Assembly (NCBI GenBank): GCA_965262395.1
Contig: OZ253531.1
Span: 1,612,001 to 1,676,000, forward strand
Source: CBDHFF01 sp965262395
GTDB lineage: Bacteria; Pseudomonadota; Alphaproteobacteria; Rickettsiales; Anaplasmataceae
Reading direction: 5' to 3'
Length of the DNA stretch: 64,000 nt
Position numbers and translations under genes: made by a program. A model generated the notes under the pieces. It saw nothing but the letters and a program-made list of their open reading frames with translations. It ran no database searches and was not told the origin of the DNA. Below, one piece after another: positions 18,529 through 28,856 of the stretch. Each line of letters opens with the position of its first letter. Position 1 is the first letter of the stretch.

Positions 18529-19284
18529 GTGAACGAAAAGACAAACAAAGCAGAAGAGAAACCTTCTCAACCTCCCAAAAAAGAAACCTCAAAGAAAAAG
18601 GCCGAACAAAATACAGCTTCCGTTAAAGCGGAGATAAAGCAAAAGCCTAAAGGCACAACAAAGCCAGAAAAATCTGCAGAGGAAAAACAAAAAGTATTTG
18701 ATAGGGTGCTAAACGACATAAAAAAGGGCACAGCCAATACAGCAAATAAGGATAAGGCAGAGCCTGAGAAAAGCGCAGGTGAAGAAGAAGACGCAAAGAT
18801 GATAGAATTACAAGATAAATGCAAATCTTTAGAACAAGAGAAAGATAAATTAGTTCGATATGCGGCAGAATTAGATAATGTAGCACGTCGCGCAAAAAAA
18901 GAAGTTGAAGATACAAGAAAATTCGGAATTAGTAGCTTTGCCAAAGATACAATAGATGTTGTAGATAATTTATATCGTGCATTAGAGTCTGTTAAAGAGG
19001 ATGAAATTGAAAAAGGATCAATGCTAGATAATATCTACATTGGTGTAAAAATGACTCTAGACTCTATGATTAATGTTATGGAAAAACATGGCATGGAAAG
19101 AGTTGATCCAATAAATCAAGAAATATTTGATCACAATGAACATCAAGCAATGTCACAAATGATCAACGATGAAGTTCCAGAAAATACTATATTAAACGTA
19201 ATGCAAGCTGGATATAAATTGAATGGAAGATTGCTTAAGCCTGCCAGCGTAATAATATCCAAGAAGAATGATACAGGAGCATGA
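18529..19284 (+). CDS. grpE: nucleotide exchange factor GrpE
   Basis: Co-chaperone that drives ADP release from DnaK. The 251 residues include an unusually long Lys/Glu/Ala-rich N-terminal region (about 85 residues) before the conserved part: a coiled coil (EQEKDKLVRYAAELDN), VARRAKKEVEDTRKFG, and the beta domain with HGMERVDP and FDHNEHQAMSQ. The start is GTG 18529. The stop is followed after one base by the trpS ATG, so the genes are probably coupled. Confidence 0.93.
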   Translation: MNEKTNKAEEKPSQPPKKETSKKKAEQNTASVKAEIKQKPKGTTKPEKSAEEKQKVFDRVLNDIKKGTANTANKDKAEPEKSAGEEEDAKMIELQDKCKSLEQEKDKLVRYAAELDNVARRAKKEVEDTRKFGISSFAKDTIDVVDNLYRALESVKEDEIEKGSMLDNIYIGVKMTLDSMINVMEKHGMERVDPINQEIFDHNEHQAMSQMINDEVPENTILNVMQAGYKLNGRLLKPASVIISKKNDTGA

Positions 19285-19285
19285 T

Positions 19286-20281
19286 ATGGAAAATGATCTT
19301 GTTTTTTCTGGAATTCAACCAACTGGCAACTTACATCTAGGCAATTATTTAGGTGCGATAAAGCCTTGGATTAAACTACAAAACCAATTCCCGTGTTTGT
19401 TTTGTATTGTTGATTCACATGCTATAACCACAAGCTATAGCCCCGATAGACTTAGAGAAAATGTTAGATTAACTTTAGCTACATATCTAGCTTGTGGAAT
19501 TGATCCAGAAAAAAGTATAATTTTTATACAATCTTCTGTACCAGAGCACGCAGAATTATGCTGGGCTTTAAGCTGTATTACCCCAATTGGTCATATAAAT
19601 AGAATGACACAATTTAAGGATAAAGCTGGGAAAAATAAAGAAAAAGCATCATTGGGATTGTATAGCTATCCGGTTTTGATGGCCGCTGACATCTTAATAT
19701 ACAAAGCAACCAAGGTACCTGTTGGAGAAGATCAAAAACAGCATCTTGAGCTAACCAGGGATATAGCACAAAGATTTAATGAGAGAGTGGGATGTGAATA
19801 TTTCACTCTACCTGACCCACTAATCAACGAAGATACAGGAAGAATAATGAGCTTAAGGGATGAAAAAGCTAAGATGAGCAAATCTGATCCAAGTGAATTA
19901 AGCAGAATAAATTTAACTGACTCAGCTAATGACATACGTAACAAAATCAGAAAAGCAGTCACGGACTCCCTACCCCATTTAGAATATGAAAGCCTCGAAG
20001 GTCGCCCAGGGGTAAAGAATTTGGTCAATATATACACTCATATAACCGATTTAAATATTGAATCTGTTTGTAAAAAATTCAACGGGCGAAATTTTGCAGA
20101 ATTTAAAAATGATTTGGCAGATCTATTAGTAGAAGAATTAACACCAATCTCAAAAAAGATAGATGATATTCTTAGTAGAGAAGATTATTTAGATAACCTT
20201 ATTAAGGACGGAGCAAAAAGAGCCCGCATGATTGCAAAAGCAAATAAGCAAGAAATATATAAGCTGATGGGCTTATTATAA
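19286..20281 (+). CDS. trpS: tryptophanyl-tRNA synthetase
   Basis: Class I synthetase charging tRNA-Trp, 331 residues. The nucleotide-binding HIGH-like motif is PTGNLHLGNYLGA and the KMSKS loop is AKMSKSDPS; GLYSYPVLMAADIL and VPVGEDQKQHLELTRDIA are also typical. I use the ATG at 19286 because AGGAG (19275-19279) precedes it with six bases; an in-frame ATG at 19268 lies before this site and inside grpE. Confidence 0.95.
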   Translation: MENDLVFSGIQPTGNLHLGNYLGAIKPWIKLQNQFPCLFCIVDSHAITTSYSPDRLRENVRLTLATYLACGIDPEKSIIFIQSSVPEHAELCWALSCITPIGHINRMTQFKDKAGKNKEKASLGLYSYPVLMAADILIYKATKVPVGEDQKQHLELTRDIAQRFNERVGCEYFTLPDPLINEDTGRIMSLRDEKAKMSKSDPSELSRINLTDSANDIRNKIRKAVTDSLPHLEYESLEGRPGVKNLVNIYTHITDLNIESVCKKFNGRNFAEFKNDLADLLVEELTPISKKIDDILSREDYLDNLIKDGAKRARMIAKANKQEIYKLMGLL

Positions 20282-20371
20282 GGTAGAGAAGGTCAATAAA
20301 TTTTATAACTTGCAAGAAAGCTTGTTTCATTATAGAATGCCTCGATTCAACGATTTTATTGATAATTTAAT

Positions 20372-21442
20372 ATGGTTGACAAAAATAATCCATGGGGCAA
20401 CGATAGCGACAACAATCGTGGTTTTAGTGGGGATTCATTCAAGAATTTTGGTGATATTTTTAAAAAACAATCTAAATTTAGTAATGACAACATGCCTGGG
20501 CAGATGCCTAGCAAGAAGTTAATTGTCTTTCTAATATTAATCGCAGCTGGAATATGGTTATTTTCTGGGTTTTATGTTGTTAATCCAGAAGAACAAGGAA
20601 TAGAGTTATTATTCGGAAAATATACCACAGAAACTGGCCCAGGATTAAATTACAACCTACCCTCACCTATAGGAAGGTCAATCAAGCTAAAAACTGCTAC
20701 AGTAAACAAAGAACTAATTGGCTATAATCCTGCAAATGATGGCTATAATCGTAGCAGCAAGCCTGAATTTTTAATGTTAACTGGTGATGAAAATATAGTA
20801 GATACCAATTTTGAAGTGCAATGGCGAATCAAAAATCCTAAGGATTATTTATTTAATGTGCATGAAAGATTTCAAGGATCGACTGTAAAAGATGCCGCTG
20901 AAAGCGCCATGCGTGAGATCATAGGAAAGAACAGTATCAATTATGCCATGAAAGGTGAAGGAAGAACTCAGATTGCTTTAGAAACAACTAAATTGATACA
21001 AGAAATATTGAATAGCTACAACATGGGTGTTGAGATTCTTTCTATACAAATGAAAAATCTTGATCCGCCACTGAAGGTAATAAACTCCTTTAGAGATGTG
21101 CAAAGTGCCAGAGCCGACAAAGAGAGAGAGATAAACCAAGCCCAAGCATATAACAATGACGTTATACCTAAGGCACGTGGTAAAGCGGTAAACATCATAC
21201 AAGAAGCAGAGGCATATAAACAAGAAGTTATAAATAACTCTAAGGGTAAAGCTGATAGGTTTTCATCAATTTTGGGTGAATATAAAAAGAATAAAGAGAT
21301 TACCAGAAGTAGAATGTATTTAGAAACTATGGAACATATATTTTCTAGTGTTGATAAGGTAATATTGGATAAAGATATAGCAAAAGGGGCAATACCATAT
21401 CTCCCTCTAACAAAAGATTTACATCATGGAGGTAAGAAGTGA
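20372..21442 (+). CDS. hflK: FtsH protease modulator HflK
   Basis: SPFH/prohibitin-family inner-membrane protein that with HflC surrounds FtsH. The 356 residues show a Gly/Asn-rich cytoplasmic N-terminus, one membrane helix at about residues 50-66 (LIVFLILIAAGIWLFSGFYVV), then the band-7 domain starting NPEEQGIELLFGKY and including the helical RADKEREINQAQAYNND region. It overlaps the start of hflC by four bases. Confidence 0.95.
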   Translation: MVDKNNPWGNDSDNNRGFSGDSFKNFGDIFKKQSKFSNDNMPGQMPSKKLIVFLILIAAGIWLFSGFYVVNPEEQGIELLFGKYTTETGPGLNYNLPSPIGRSIKLKTATVNKELIGYNPANDGYNRSSKPEFLMLTGDENIVDTNFEVQWRIKNPKDYLFNVHERFQGSTVKDAAESAMREIIGKNSINYAMKGEGRTQIALETTKLIQEILNSYNMGVEILSIQMKNLDPPLKVINSFRDVQSARADKEREINQAQAYNNDVIPKARGKAVNIIQEAEAYKQEVINNSKGKADRFSSILGEYKKNKEITRSRMYLETMEHIFSSVDKVILDKDIAKGAIPYLPLTKDLHHGGKK

Positions 21443-22308
21443 AATTGATAGGCGTACTATTTGGTGTCATTGTAATAGTTGCATTGAATTCTCTTTTTAT
21501 CGTTGACGAAACTAAACAGGCCTTTCTGGTTCAGTTTGGTAAGGTTGTAAGCGATAAACCCGCTGAACCTGGTATACATACCAAAATTCCATTTGTACAA
21601 AATGTCATTTATTTAGATAAAAGAATATTAAATATTAGTTCAGATTCCAAAGAAATAATTGCCGGTGATCAGAAGAGATTGATCGTGGATTCTTATACTA
21701 AATATAGAATTGTTGATCCATTCAAGTTTTATCAAAGCGTTAGAGATGAAGCCAATTTTGATAACAAAATAAAACCAATCATAGAGGCCAGTTTGCGTCA
21801 GAACATAGGATACGTGAACTTGAATAGCCTATTAAATGAGAAAAGAAGTGAGATAATGGACGCCATTCAAACCTCCGCCTCGAGACAATCACAAGAATTT
21901 GGTATAGAAATTATTGATGTAAGGATTAAAAAAACAGACTTGCCAGAAGAAAATAGTGCTGCAATATTCTTAAGAATGCAAACGGATAGGGAAAAAGAGG
22001 CAAGAGAAATAAGAGCAGAAGGCTTAGAAGAGGCAAAGAAAATCAAATCAGTTGCAGATAAAGAAAGCAGAGTTTTGCTCTCAGAAGCAAAGGAAAGATC
22101 ACAAATTTTACAAGGTCAAGGTGACGCAGGGGCCATTCAAATATTCAATGAATCTATCGCTCAAGATAAAGATTTTTATGAATTTTATAAATCAATGGAT
22201 GCCTACAAGAGTGCTATCAAAGGAGATAATACGAAATTATTTATATCCCATGATAATGATTTCTTAAAATACTTGCATAAGAAGAGATCGGCAGATTATG
22301 AAAAATAA
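21439..22308 (+). CDS. hflC: FtsH protease modulator HflC
   Basis: Partner of HflK, 289 residues, GTG start overlapping the hflK stop (gtga). An N-terminal membrane helix (LIGVLFGVIVIVALNSLFIV) precedes the band-7 domain: VDETKQAFLVQFGKV, the VDSYTKYRIVDP strand, and the charged helix REARE/RAEGLEEAKKI. The C-terminal part contains FYEFYKSMDAYK, typical of HflC. Confidence 0.95.
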   Translation: MKLIGVLFGVIVIVALNSLFIVDETKQAFLVQFGKVVSDKPAEPGIHTKIPFVQNVIYLDKRILNISSDSKEIIAGDQKRLIVDSYTKYRIVDPFKFYQSVRDEANFDNKIKPIIEASLRQNIGYVNLNSLLNEKRSEIMDAIQTSASRQSQEFGIEIIDVRIKKTDLPEENSAAIFLRMQTDREKEAREIRAEGLEEAKKIKSVADKESRVLLSEAKERSQILQGQGDAGAIQIFNESIAQDKDFYEFYKSMDAYKSAIKGDNTKLFISHDNDFLKYLHKKRSADYEK

Positions 22309-22732
22309 GCGCTACATATTATATTACATAATTCCAATTCTTTTTGTATGTGGTATTTATCTTGTTAGTCCTAATTGCACTACAATTAAAGAGCTGTTCA
22401 GTGTAAACAAGAGCACTTCATCAGAATATGATAGCACGATACAACATTATGATGATTCTTATTCTCATGAAGAGTTTAATATAGCAAATTCAGATAATAG
22501 ATATGATAAAGTAGCTACCTCTGAAAGGAGGGCTAATACCTCCACTGATAACCATAATAAAGATATTGTTGCTAGAAAAAAATACAATCTCCGTAAGGCT
22601 GTACAAAATAACAAGCATCTTAAAAACAAGAATTTTGGGCGTGTGTCTTTGCAATCTTTAAAAAACAAGCTGCGTTCTCATATTTTATCTAGTAGTAGTG
22701 AGAGTAAAAAAACAAGAAATACAATTATGTAA
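22298..22732 (+). CDS. hypothetical single-pass membrane protein
   Basis: A 144-residue protein overlapping the end of hflC by eleven bases and lying 30 bases before htrA, so probably in the same transcript. Residues 5-24 form one hydrophobic helix (YILYYIIPILFVCGIYLVS); the rest is hydrophilic, Ser/Lys/Asn-rich and probably disordered, with a basic C-terminal third. Family not recognised. The location suggests a role with the HflKC-FtsH or HtrA membrane quality-control proteins, but this is only context. Confidence 0.6.
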   Translation: MKNKRYILYYIIPILFVCGIYLVSPNCTTIKELFSVNKSTSSEYDSTIQHYDDSYSHEEFNIANSDNRYDKVATSERRANTSTDNHNKDIVARKKYNLRKAVQNNKHLKNKNFGRVSLQSLKNKLRSHILSSSSESKKTRNTIM

Positions 22733-22762
22733 TCAAGAAGATTAAAATTAGGAGAATTAGCT

Positions 22763-24187
22763 ATGTACAAAAAGTTTTTTAATTTATTTTATGTGATAGC
22801 CATAGTTCTGGCATTGGGAATAGATGCTCACCTTTCTTACAGTGCGGCAGCAGAACCAATGTGTTCTTGCGAAGGGTCATTCAGTAATTTAGTGGAAAGA
22901 GTGAAACCTGCCACTGTATCAATAAAAGCAACACTAAATTCAAAAAAAGATACTGCACGTCCTTCTATATTTGATGACTTTCCTGAGGAATTTCGTAGGT
23001 TTCTTCCGGAAACAAGGCCTCCTTTGCTTTCTGGATCAGGATGCATAGTAGATAAAAAAGGAATTATTATTACCAATAGTCATGTGATTGAGAAAGCTGA
23101 AGATATTATGGTAAAGCTTGATGATGGCAGTGAATATGTAGCAAAAGTTCTGGGGAGTGATCAAAAAACAGATCTAGCTGTACTTAAAATAGATGCAGAA
23201 GATCGAGAATTTCCCTATGCAGAATTAGGTGATTCTGATGCAGTTAAAGTTGGAGATAGAGTGATAGCAATAGGAAATGCATTTGATTTTGTGAATTCTG
23301 TAACAAGCGGCATAATATCAGCAAAATCCAGAAGCCTACAGCTCAATAGATTGCCCGATTTCATTCAAACAGACGCCCCAATAAACAAGGGGAATTCTGG
23401 CGGACCGTTATTCAATATGAGTGGAGAAATCATTGGAATAAACACCTCAATATGCTCACCTTCAGGAGGTAGTGTTGGTATAGGATTTGCGATACCTTCC
23501 AATTTAGTGTTATCTATCTTTGATCAACTTAAAGATGGCAAAGAAATTAAACGAGGTTGGTTGGGAGTAATTATACAACCAGTAACCAATGATATTGCCG
23601 AGTCGCTCGGTCTCAGTAAAGCCTCAGGTGCGCTGGTAACGAATATTTCTGATAACAGCCCTGCAAAAAAAGCTAATATACAAGTTGGAGATATTATCAC
23701 TCATTTTAATGATAAAGAGATTTCTGATATAAATATGTTATCTAGATCAGTTGCAAATGCCTCTATAGGTACGAATTCTTCTGTGATGATTTTCAGGAAT
23801 GGTCAAGAAAAAAGAATAAATGTTATTGTAGAAGAAGTTGATGAAGATAGCTTCAAAGTTGAGGCTATTGCAGATAATAGTTTTAGATTCTCAGGAATGG
23901 TGGTTTCAGAACATCCAGTTAATAAAAATATAGTAATAAAAAGCGTGCCCAAAGCATGGCAAAATAGGCAGCAATACCCTAAAGTTGGTGATTCTATAAT
24001 GGAGATCAAATTTATTGGGGTAACTTACAAAGTTGATTCAATAAAGAGCTTAAAGAATGCAATTGATAAACTTAAAGCATCAATTAAAGGCACCAAACCT
24101 ATTACTATAACACTTGGAACAATGACTCCTGCTATGCAGAACATAATGCAGTATGTGACAGTAAGGTTGCATGCTGGCAAGGAATAG
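22763..24187 (+). CDS. degP: periplasmic serine protease HtrA/DegP family
   Basis: Envelope quality-control protease, 474 residues. An N-terminal signal sequence (residues about 1-30, ending SYSAAA) leads to the periplasm. The trypsin-like domain has the triad His107 (TNSHVIE), Asp137 (KTDLAVLK) and Ser212 (NKGNSGGPLF). Two PDZ domains follow, the first starting near GWLGVIIQPV with DNSPAKKANIQVGDII. AGGAG lies upstream of the ATG. It follows hflK-hflC, as in many alphaproteobacteria. Confidence 0.95.
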   Translation: MYKKFFNLFYVIAIVLALGIDAHLSYSAAAEPMCSCEGSFSNLVERVKPATVSIKATLNSKKDTARPSIFDDFPEEFRRFLPETRPPLLSGSGCIVDKKGIIITNSHVIEKAEDIMVKLDDGSEYVAKVLGSDQKTDLAVLKIDAEDREFPYAELGDSDAVKVGDRVIAIGNAFDFVNSVTSGIISAKSRSLQLNRLPDFIQTDAPINKGNSGGPLFNMSGEIIGINTSICSPSGGSVGIGFAIPSNLVLSIFDQLKDGKEIKRGWLGVIIQPVTNDIAESLGLSKASGALVTNISDNSPAKKANIQVGDIITHFNDKEISDINMLSRSVANASIGTNSSVMIFRNGQEKRINVIVEEVDEDSFKVEAIADNSFRFSGMVVSEHPVNKNIVIKSVPKAWQNRQQYPKVGDSIMEIKFIGVTYKVDSIKSLKNAIDKLKASIKGTKPITITLGTMTPAMQNIMQYVTVRLHAGKE

Positions 24188-24208
24188 TTAAGTAGGGTTT
24201 ATTATTTG

Positions 24209-24237
24209 TTTACAAAGAATCTTATTAGTATTATAAT
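24209..24237 (+). promoter_or_regulatory. sigma70-type promoter for icd
   Basis: TTTACA (24209-24214), a 17-base spacer, then a perfect TATAAT (24232-24237). Transcription would start near 24244, 30 bases before the icd ATG, and after the TTG at 24247 there would be almost no leader, which favours the ATG start. Confidence 0.75.
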
Positions 24238-24273
24238 GAGCCAGATTTGGTTCATTATAAATATAATCTCTTT

Positions 24274-25485
24274 ATGACAAAGATAGATGTAAAAAATTCT
24301 CTAGTGGAGTTGGATGGCGATGAAATGACTCGAGTGATTTGGAAACAAATCAAAGATGAACTCATCCTACCTTATCTAAATGTTAACCTGAAATACTTTG
24401 ATTTAGGCTTGGAAAATCGTGATAAGACTGATGACGCAGTAACGATTGAAGCAGCAAATGCGATTAAAACACATGGAGTTGGGGTAAAATGCGCCACGAT
24501 AACTCCAGATGAAGGAAGAATGGATGAATTTAAACTCAAGAGGAAATATAAATCACCAAATGGGACTATTCGTAATATATTAAATGGCACAATATTCCGT
24601 AAGCCAATAATTTGTGAAAATATACCTTGCTATGTACGCACCTGGAAAAAGCCTATAATAGTAGGAAGGCACTCCTTTGGAGATCAATACAAGGCAACAG
24701 ACATTAGAACTAAGGGTCCAGGGACTCTAAAACTAATATATGAACCAAAAAATGGCAAAGCAGAAGAATATGCAGTCTATGATTTCAAAGGAGATGGAAT
24801 CGCCATGGGCATGTATAATACCGATGAATCGATCACAGGATTTGCCCATGCTTGCTTCAAACAGGGGTTATCTAATCAATACCCTGTTTACTTGTCCACT
24901 AAAGATACCATAATGCAGGTATATGATGGAAGATTCAGAGATATATTCCAGGAAATTTATAACTCATCATATAAAGATCTTTTTGAAAAAGAAGGGATAT
25001 TCTTCGAACATAGACTGATCGATGATATGGTAGCCTATACTATAAAATCTGAAGGTGGATTTGTATGGGCTTGTAAAAATTATGATGGGGATGTACAATC
25101 TGATATCATAGCACAGGGATTCGGATCGCTAGGATTAATGACCTCAGTTCTACTTACTCCTGGGGGCGATGTAGTGGAAACTGAAGCAGCTCATGGCACT
25201 GTTACCCGTCATTACAGACAATATCAGAAAGGTGAATCAACATCTACTAATCCAACAGCATCGATATTTGCCTGGACACAGGGCTTGAAATACAGAGGAA
25301 AATTTGATAAAACTCCTGATGTTGTACGATTTGCAGAATCATTGGAAAGTGCTTGTCAAAAAACTATTGAGGAAGGATTAATGACCAAGGATTTAGCTAT
25401 TTTAGTTAACCCCAACACGAATTCTTGGTTAATGACTGGTGAATTTATAGCAGCGATTAAGAAAAAATTAGAATCGCTACTGTAA
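24274..25485 (+). CDS. icd: NADP-dependent isocitrate dehydrogenase
   Basis: TCA-cycle enzyme converting isocitrate to 2-oxoglutarate, 403 residues from ATG 24274. Features of the dimeric, mitochondrial-like branch: ELDGDEMTRVIW near the N-terminus, CATITPDEGR, the substrate loop SPNGTIRNILNGTIFR, KPIIVGRHSFGDQYKATD, YDGRFRDIFQ, YDGDVQSDIIAQGFGSLGLM and EAAHGTVTRHYR. A TTG nine codons upstream is unlikely as the start because a promoter lies immediately before it. Confidence 0.95.
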   Translation: MTKIDVKNSLVELDGDEMTRVIWKQIKDELILPYLNVNLKYFDLGLENRDKTDDAVTIEAANAIKTHGVGVKCATITPDEGRMDEFKLKRKYKSPNGTIRNILNGTIFRKPIICENIPCYVRTWKKPIIVGRHSFGDQYKATDIRTKGPGTLKLIYEPKNGKAEEYAVYDFKGDGIAMGMYNTDESITGFAHACFKQGLSNQYPVYLSTKDTIMQVYDGRFRDIFQEIYNSSYKDLFEKEGIFFEHRLIDDMVAYTIKSEGGFVWACKNYDGDVQSDIIAQGFGSLGLMTSVLLTPGGDVVETEAAHGTVTRHYRQYQKGESTSTNPTASIFAWTQGLKYRGKFDKTPDVVRFAESLESACQKTIEEGLMTKDLAILVNPNTNSWLMTGEFIAAIKKKLESLL

Positions 25486-25500
25486 TTTTTACTATTTTTA

Positions 25501-25592
25501 GGAGAGGTGGCCGAGTGGCTGAAGGCGGCAGCCTGCTAAGCTGTTATACTTTTGAATGAGTATCGGGGGTTCGAATCCCCCTCTCTCCGCCA
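25501..25592 (+). tRNA. tRNA-Ser (GCT)
   Basis: A class II tRNA with acceptor GGAGAGG pairing with TCTCTCC, D-arm GCCGAGTGGCTGAAGGC, anticodon loop CTGCTAA with anticodon GCT, a long variable arm (about 18 bases around ttatacttttgaatgagta), T-arm GGGGGTTCGAATCCCCC, and encoded CCA. A decayed tyrosine recombinase gene starts 240 bases downstream on the same strand, so its 3' end is a candidate old attachment site. Confidence 0.95.
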
Positions 25593-25652
25593 CTTTAAGA
25601 TCCAATCTAACCCAAGATTCATTCAAAAAGCCTGAGATACTAGCTATTGTTA

Positions 25653-25743
25653 GTTTATTTGCAGAAGAAAAGCATTAAAATAGGCTGTTTGTGGTTTATT
25701 TGCAGAAGAAAAACATTAAAATAGGCTGTTTGTGGTTTATTGT
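25653..25743. repeat. 41-bp tandem duplication
   Basis: A unit starting gtttatttgcagaagaaaa and ending with aataggctgtttgtg occurs twice (25653 and 25694) with one mismatch, followed by a shorter gtttattg repeat. It lies between tRNA-Ser and the integrase remnant. Confidence 0.85.
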
Positions 25744-25831
25744 TTATTGTTTGATGTTGTCCATTAAATACCTATGTAATCCAACAAAATAGGAGGTATT
25801 TTTGGGGATATTAATCTTATAGTACCCCAAA

Positions 25832-26960
25832 ATGCCTCTCACAGATAATTTTTGTAAAAATGCAGTGGCTGGGAAAAACAAAAAACATTCTGATTCAGGA
25901 GGATTGTATTTACAAATTACAATCAATGGTTGAAAATGTAGATTTAATAACAAAGAGATCTTTTATTTACTGAAGCTCTAAACACAGAGCCTGAAACATT
26001 CGGACAGATAATTTTTGTAAAAATGCAGAGCAGCTGAAAAAAGTAAAAAAATTACTTTTAACAGCATAAAGAAGAAGGAGAATTAGCTAAAAATTTCAAT
26101 ATAGGCAACTTATTCTCAAAAAATTTCTATTGAATGGCGTAATAAAAAGCAATCAGTATGGTTTAATAAGTATGACAAATCTATGTTGTTGTGTTTAGAG
26201 AGAAATCTTTTTGACTTATAGGTAATTTATCGATAAATAAAATCAAGATCATGATGCTACTATTGTTATTAAAAAAGACAACCACTCCATTTTGCAACAA
26301 TAATTTTACAAGTCTGTGGGCAAATTTTTAGATATGCCATAACATTAAAAAAATTGAAAATACGATATCATGATCAATTTGAAATACATACTAATCTCAT
26401 ATAAACCATGAAACTATAACTACTTAAAGGAATATTAGTTGCCGAAGCTCTTCAATGAATTAACTAAATATGACGATCATATTATAACTGTGCCGGCCAT
26501 AAAACTCACGATAAACAGCTCATTCGTAACACATAAAATCGCGCAGTAGAATGGAATAAATTTAATTTTGAGAGAAATTAGTGACATATTTTAGCTAAGC
26601 TAATGAAGGTGTTTCAGAAGTATGTTCTACTACTTTTTGGTGAAATTTTAGAAATTCTAGCAGAGATAAAAACTTACAGTGATAATAATAAATATCTATC
26701 CTTCATGCTAGTAATAATAATGAATTTATGAATGAAAATACGATGTTATATGCATTATATTGACCTACTATGCACGGATTTCGAGCCACTGCATCAACGC
26801 TATTAAATGAACAAGATTTCAAGGCAGATGTCATTGAAAATGTAAGAAAATAACATCCATTCATGCCAGAAACATGCTAAATACTTGCCAAAACAAGACA
26901 AAATTAACTCCTGGTGGAGCCAGTTTTTACGTGGATTTAACAAAAAATATGATGGATGGT
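25832..26960 (+). pseudogene. decayed P4-type tyrosine recombinase (integrase)
   Basis: Conceptual fragments in shifting frames match one phage P4-like integrase in order. The N-terminus reads MPLTDNFCKNAV, then SDSGGLYLQITING and a TGA where Trp is expected. Next come ISIEWRNKKQSVW and LERNLF (about 26130-26210), PKLFNELTKYDDH and a VEWNKFNF-like piece (about 26440-26570), and the conserved C-terminal box MHGFRATASTLLNE (26770-26811). Many stops and frameshifts show it is dead. A 25-base piece of the 5' end (25850-25875) is repeated at 26002. Its place just after tRNA-Ser is typical of integrases that insert at tRNA 3' ends. Confidence 0.8.
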
Positions 26961-27258
26961 AGTGCGCTATGTTGTAGCTTTATGAGGGTCAATATTCTAA
27001 TTGATTTCTTACAAATGACAGTTAGATTATACCATAATCAGTATATAAAATGATGATTAATTATGTATAAATTAGGAAAATATAAGGCTATCACAGTTCA
27101 TGCAAAGTCAAAACACACATATAAATAGCTCTGGAAAGATAAGCTGGGTAAACTACCTTATTTTAACTTTTATTCCATGATTAATTGCCAAACAGATCAT
27201 TTCAACGATCCACGGCTGTAGTTTTTAACTGCTAAAACGGCTGTAGTGTTTAACTGCT

Positions 27259-27504
27259 AAACCTCCGATTCAAGACGCGCCTTTGTCGGCTCAATCTCAG
27301 CACTAATAAAACAAATCAACCACGTGAGATAAACATGAAATAAACCTCCGATTCAAGACGCGCCTTTGTCGGCTCAATCTCAGCACTAATAAAACAAATC
27401 AACCACGTGAGATAAACATGAAATAAACCTCCGATTCAAGACGCGCCTTTGTCGGCTCAATCTCAGCACTAATAAAACAAATCAACCACGTGAGATAAAC
27501 ATGA
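27259..27504. repeat. 83-bp tandem array, 3 identical copies
   Basis: Copies start at 27259, 27342 and 27425 with aaacctccgattcaagac. They appear identical over 83 bases and are clearly richer in G+C than their surroundings (gacgcgcctttgtcggctc). Each unit contains a CACGTG palindrome. Identity between copies implies recent expansion or gene conversion. Confidence 0.93.
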
Positions 27505-28607
27505 TTTTATTTAACTCAGAGAATATTCATTGTAGAAATATTTCTACTTCCGGTTTGCATTGATCCATAAAATTATCTAACATAAGTTAGATTAGATCTT
27601 TTTTTGTCTATTGCATGTATTCCAATTAAAATATTAAAGATTTTTTAATTTCCTAGAATAAACTCATATATTGAGTTTTAATCTCATTTAATTTTTTTTC
27701 TTTTTAAGCAGTAATTTATGCTTCATATTTCAAGCAATTGTTTTAAATATTTAAGATCATTTTTCTTAGAAATAGACTGTATTCCTTCTTCATTTTTGAT
27801 TTATTTGTATTATCTTTCATGAGTGTTGATATTATTGTTATCTCATACACTGTACGGTGCAGGAGTATTATACATAACTAATTATTATGATTTTCAGGAT
27901 ATTAATCATCATTATTTAATCAATAATTGAAGTATTTCAACGATATTACTAATAATAATATAATGTATAAAGCTTCACAAATTTTTATATCTGATGTTTT
28001 AAAAGTATGTAATAACATGAGTGTTATAAGAGGTTTCAGTATTATAAGTAACTGTAAACTGAAATAGATCAGTATTAAATACGATCTATTATACTAGATT
28101 TAAAATGTAGCGAATAACTACATAATTTGATGAAATCAATAAATAAATATTATTGGCTGATCATATTGTATATGAATATTAAATTGTTTTTTTATTAGAC
28201 AGAAGATAGTTGGTAGAGAGTCTTTTTCAGAAATTATAAAATGATTAATATTTGTGAGGATTCGGTAAAATCATCTTTTCATACATTATAATTGATATAA
28301 TTAATGCACCTAGTCTGGTTTATCAACCTTGTATACGTCAATCTTTTTATACTGTAATAAGTTTCATGATATCTAGTAAATCTCTATATAATCCAAGAAA
28401 CTTTTGAATATAAATCGGCTCATGTTTTCGAGCTATAGAAGAAATATTTACACGATGAATATAATTCAACGATCTGTATCAAAAGATATATCTCCCAGAA
28501 GAAACATAAATTTCAAAGTATTAATATTGTAAATTCTATAGAAAAGAAAGATTTCAGTTTAGCCGTGTCTTTGAAGAAGGTCTCAGGCTGAGAAAAGGAC
28601 TAATCAC

Positions 28608-28856
28608 AGTTAAAATCTAGGAGAATTATAGTTAAAATCTAGGAGAATTATAGTTAAGATCTAGGGGAATACAGTTAAAATCTAGGAGAATTACAGTTAA
28701 GATTTAGGGGAATTATAGTTAAAATCTAGGGGAATTACAGTTAAAATCTAGGAGAATTATAGTTAAGATTTAGGGGAATTACAGTTAAAATCTAGGGGAA
28801 TTACAGTTAAGATTTAGGGGAATTATAGTTAAGATTTAGGGGAATTATAGTTAACG
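28608..28856. repeat. 22-bp tandem array, 11 copies
   Basis: Eleven units of the type ttaaaatctaggagaattat follow each other with alternating variants (aaatctaggag or agatttagggg). Each unit contains an AGGAG or AGGGG ribosome-binding-like core. The array ends about 90 bases before the start codon of the giant gene. Confidence 0.93.
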
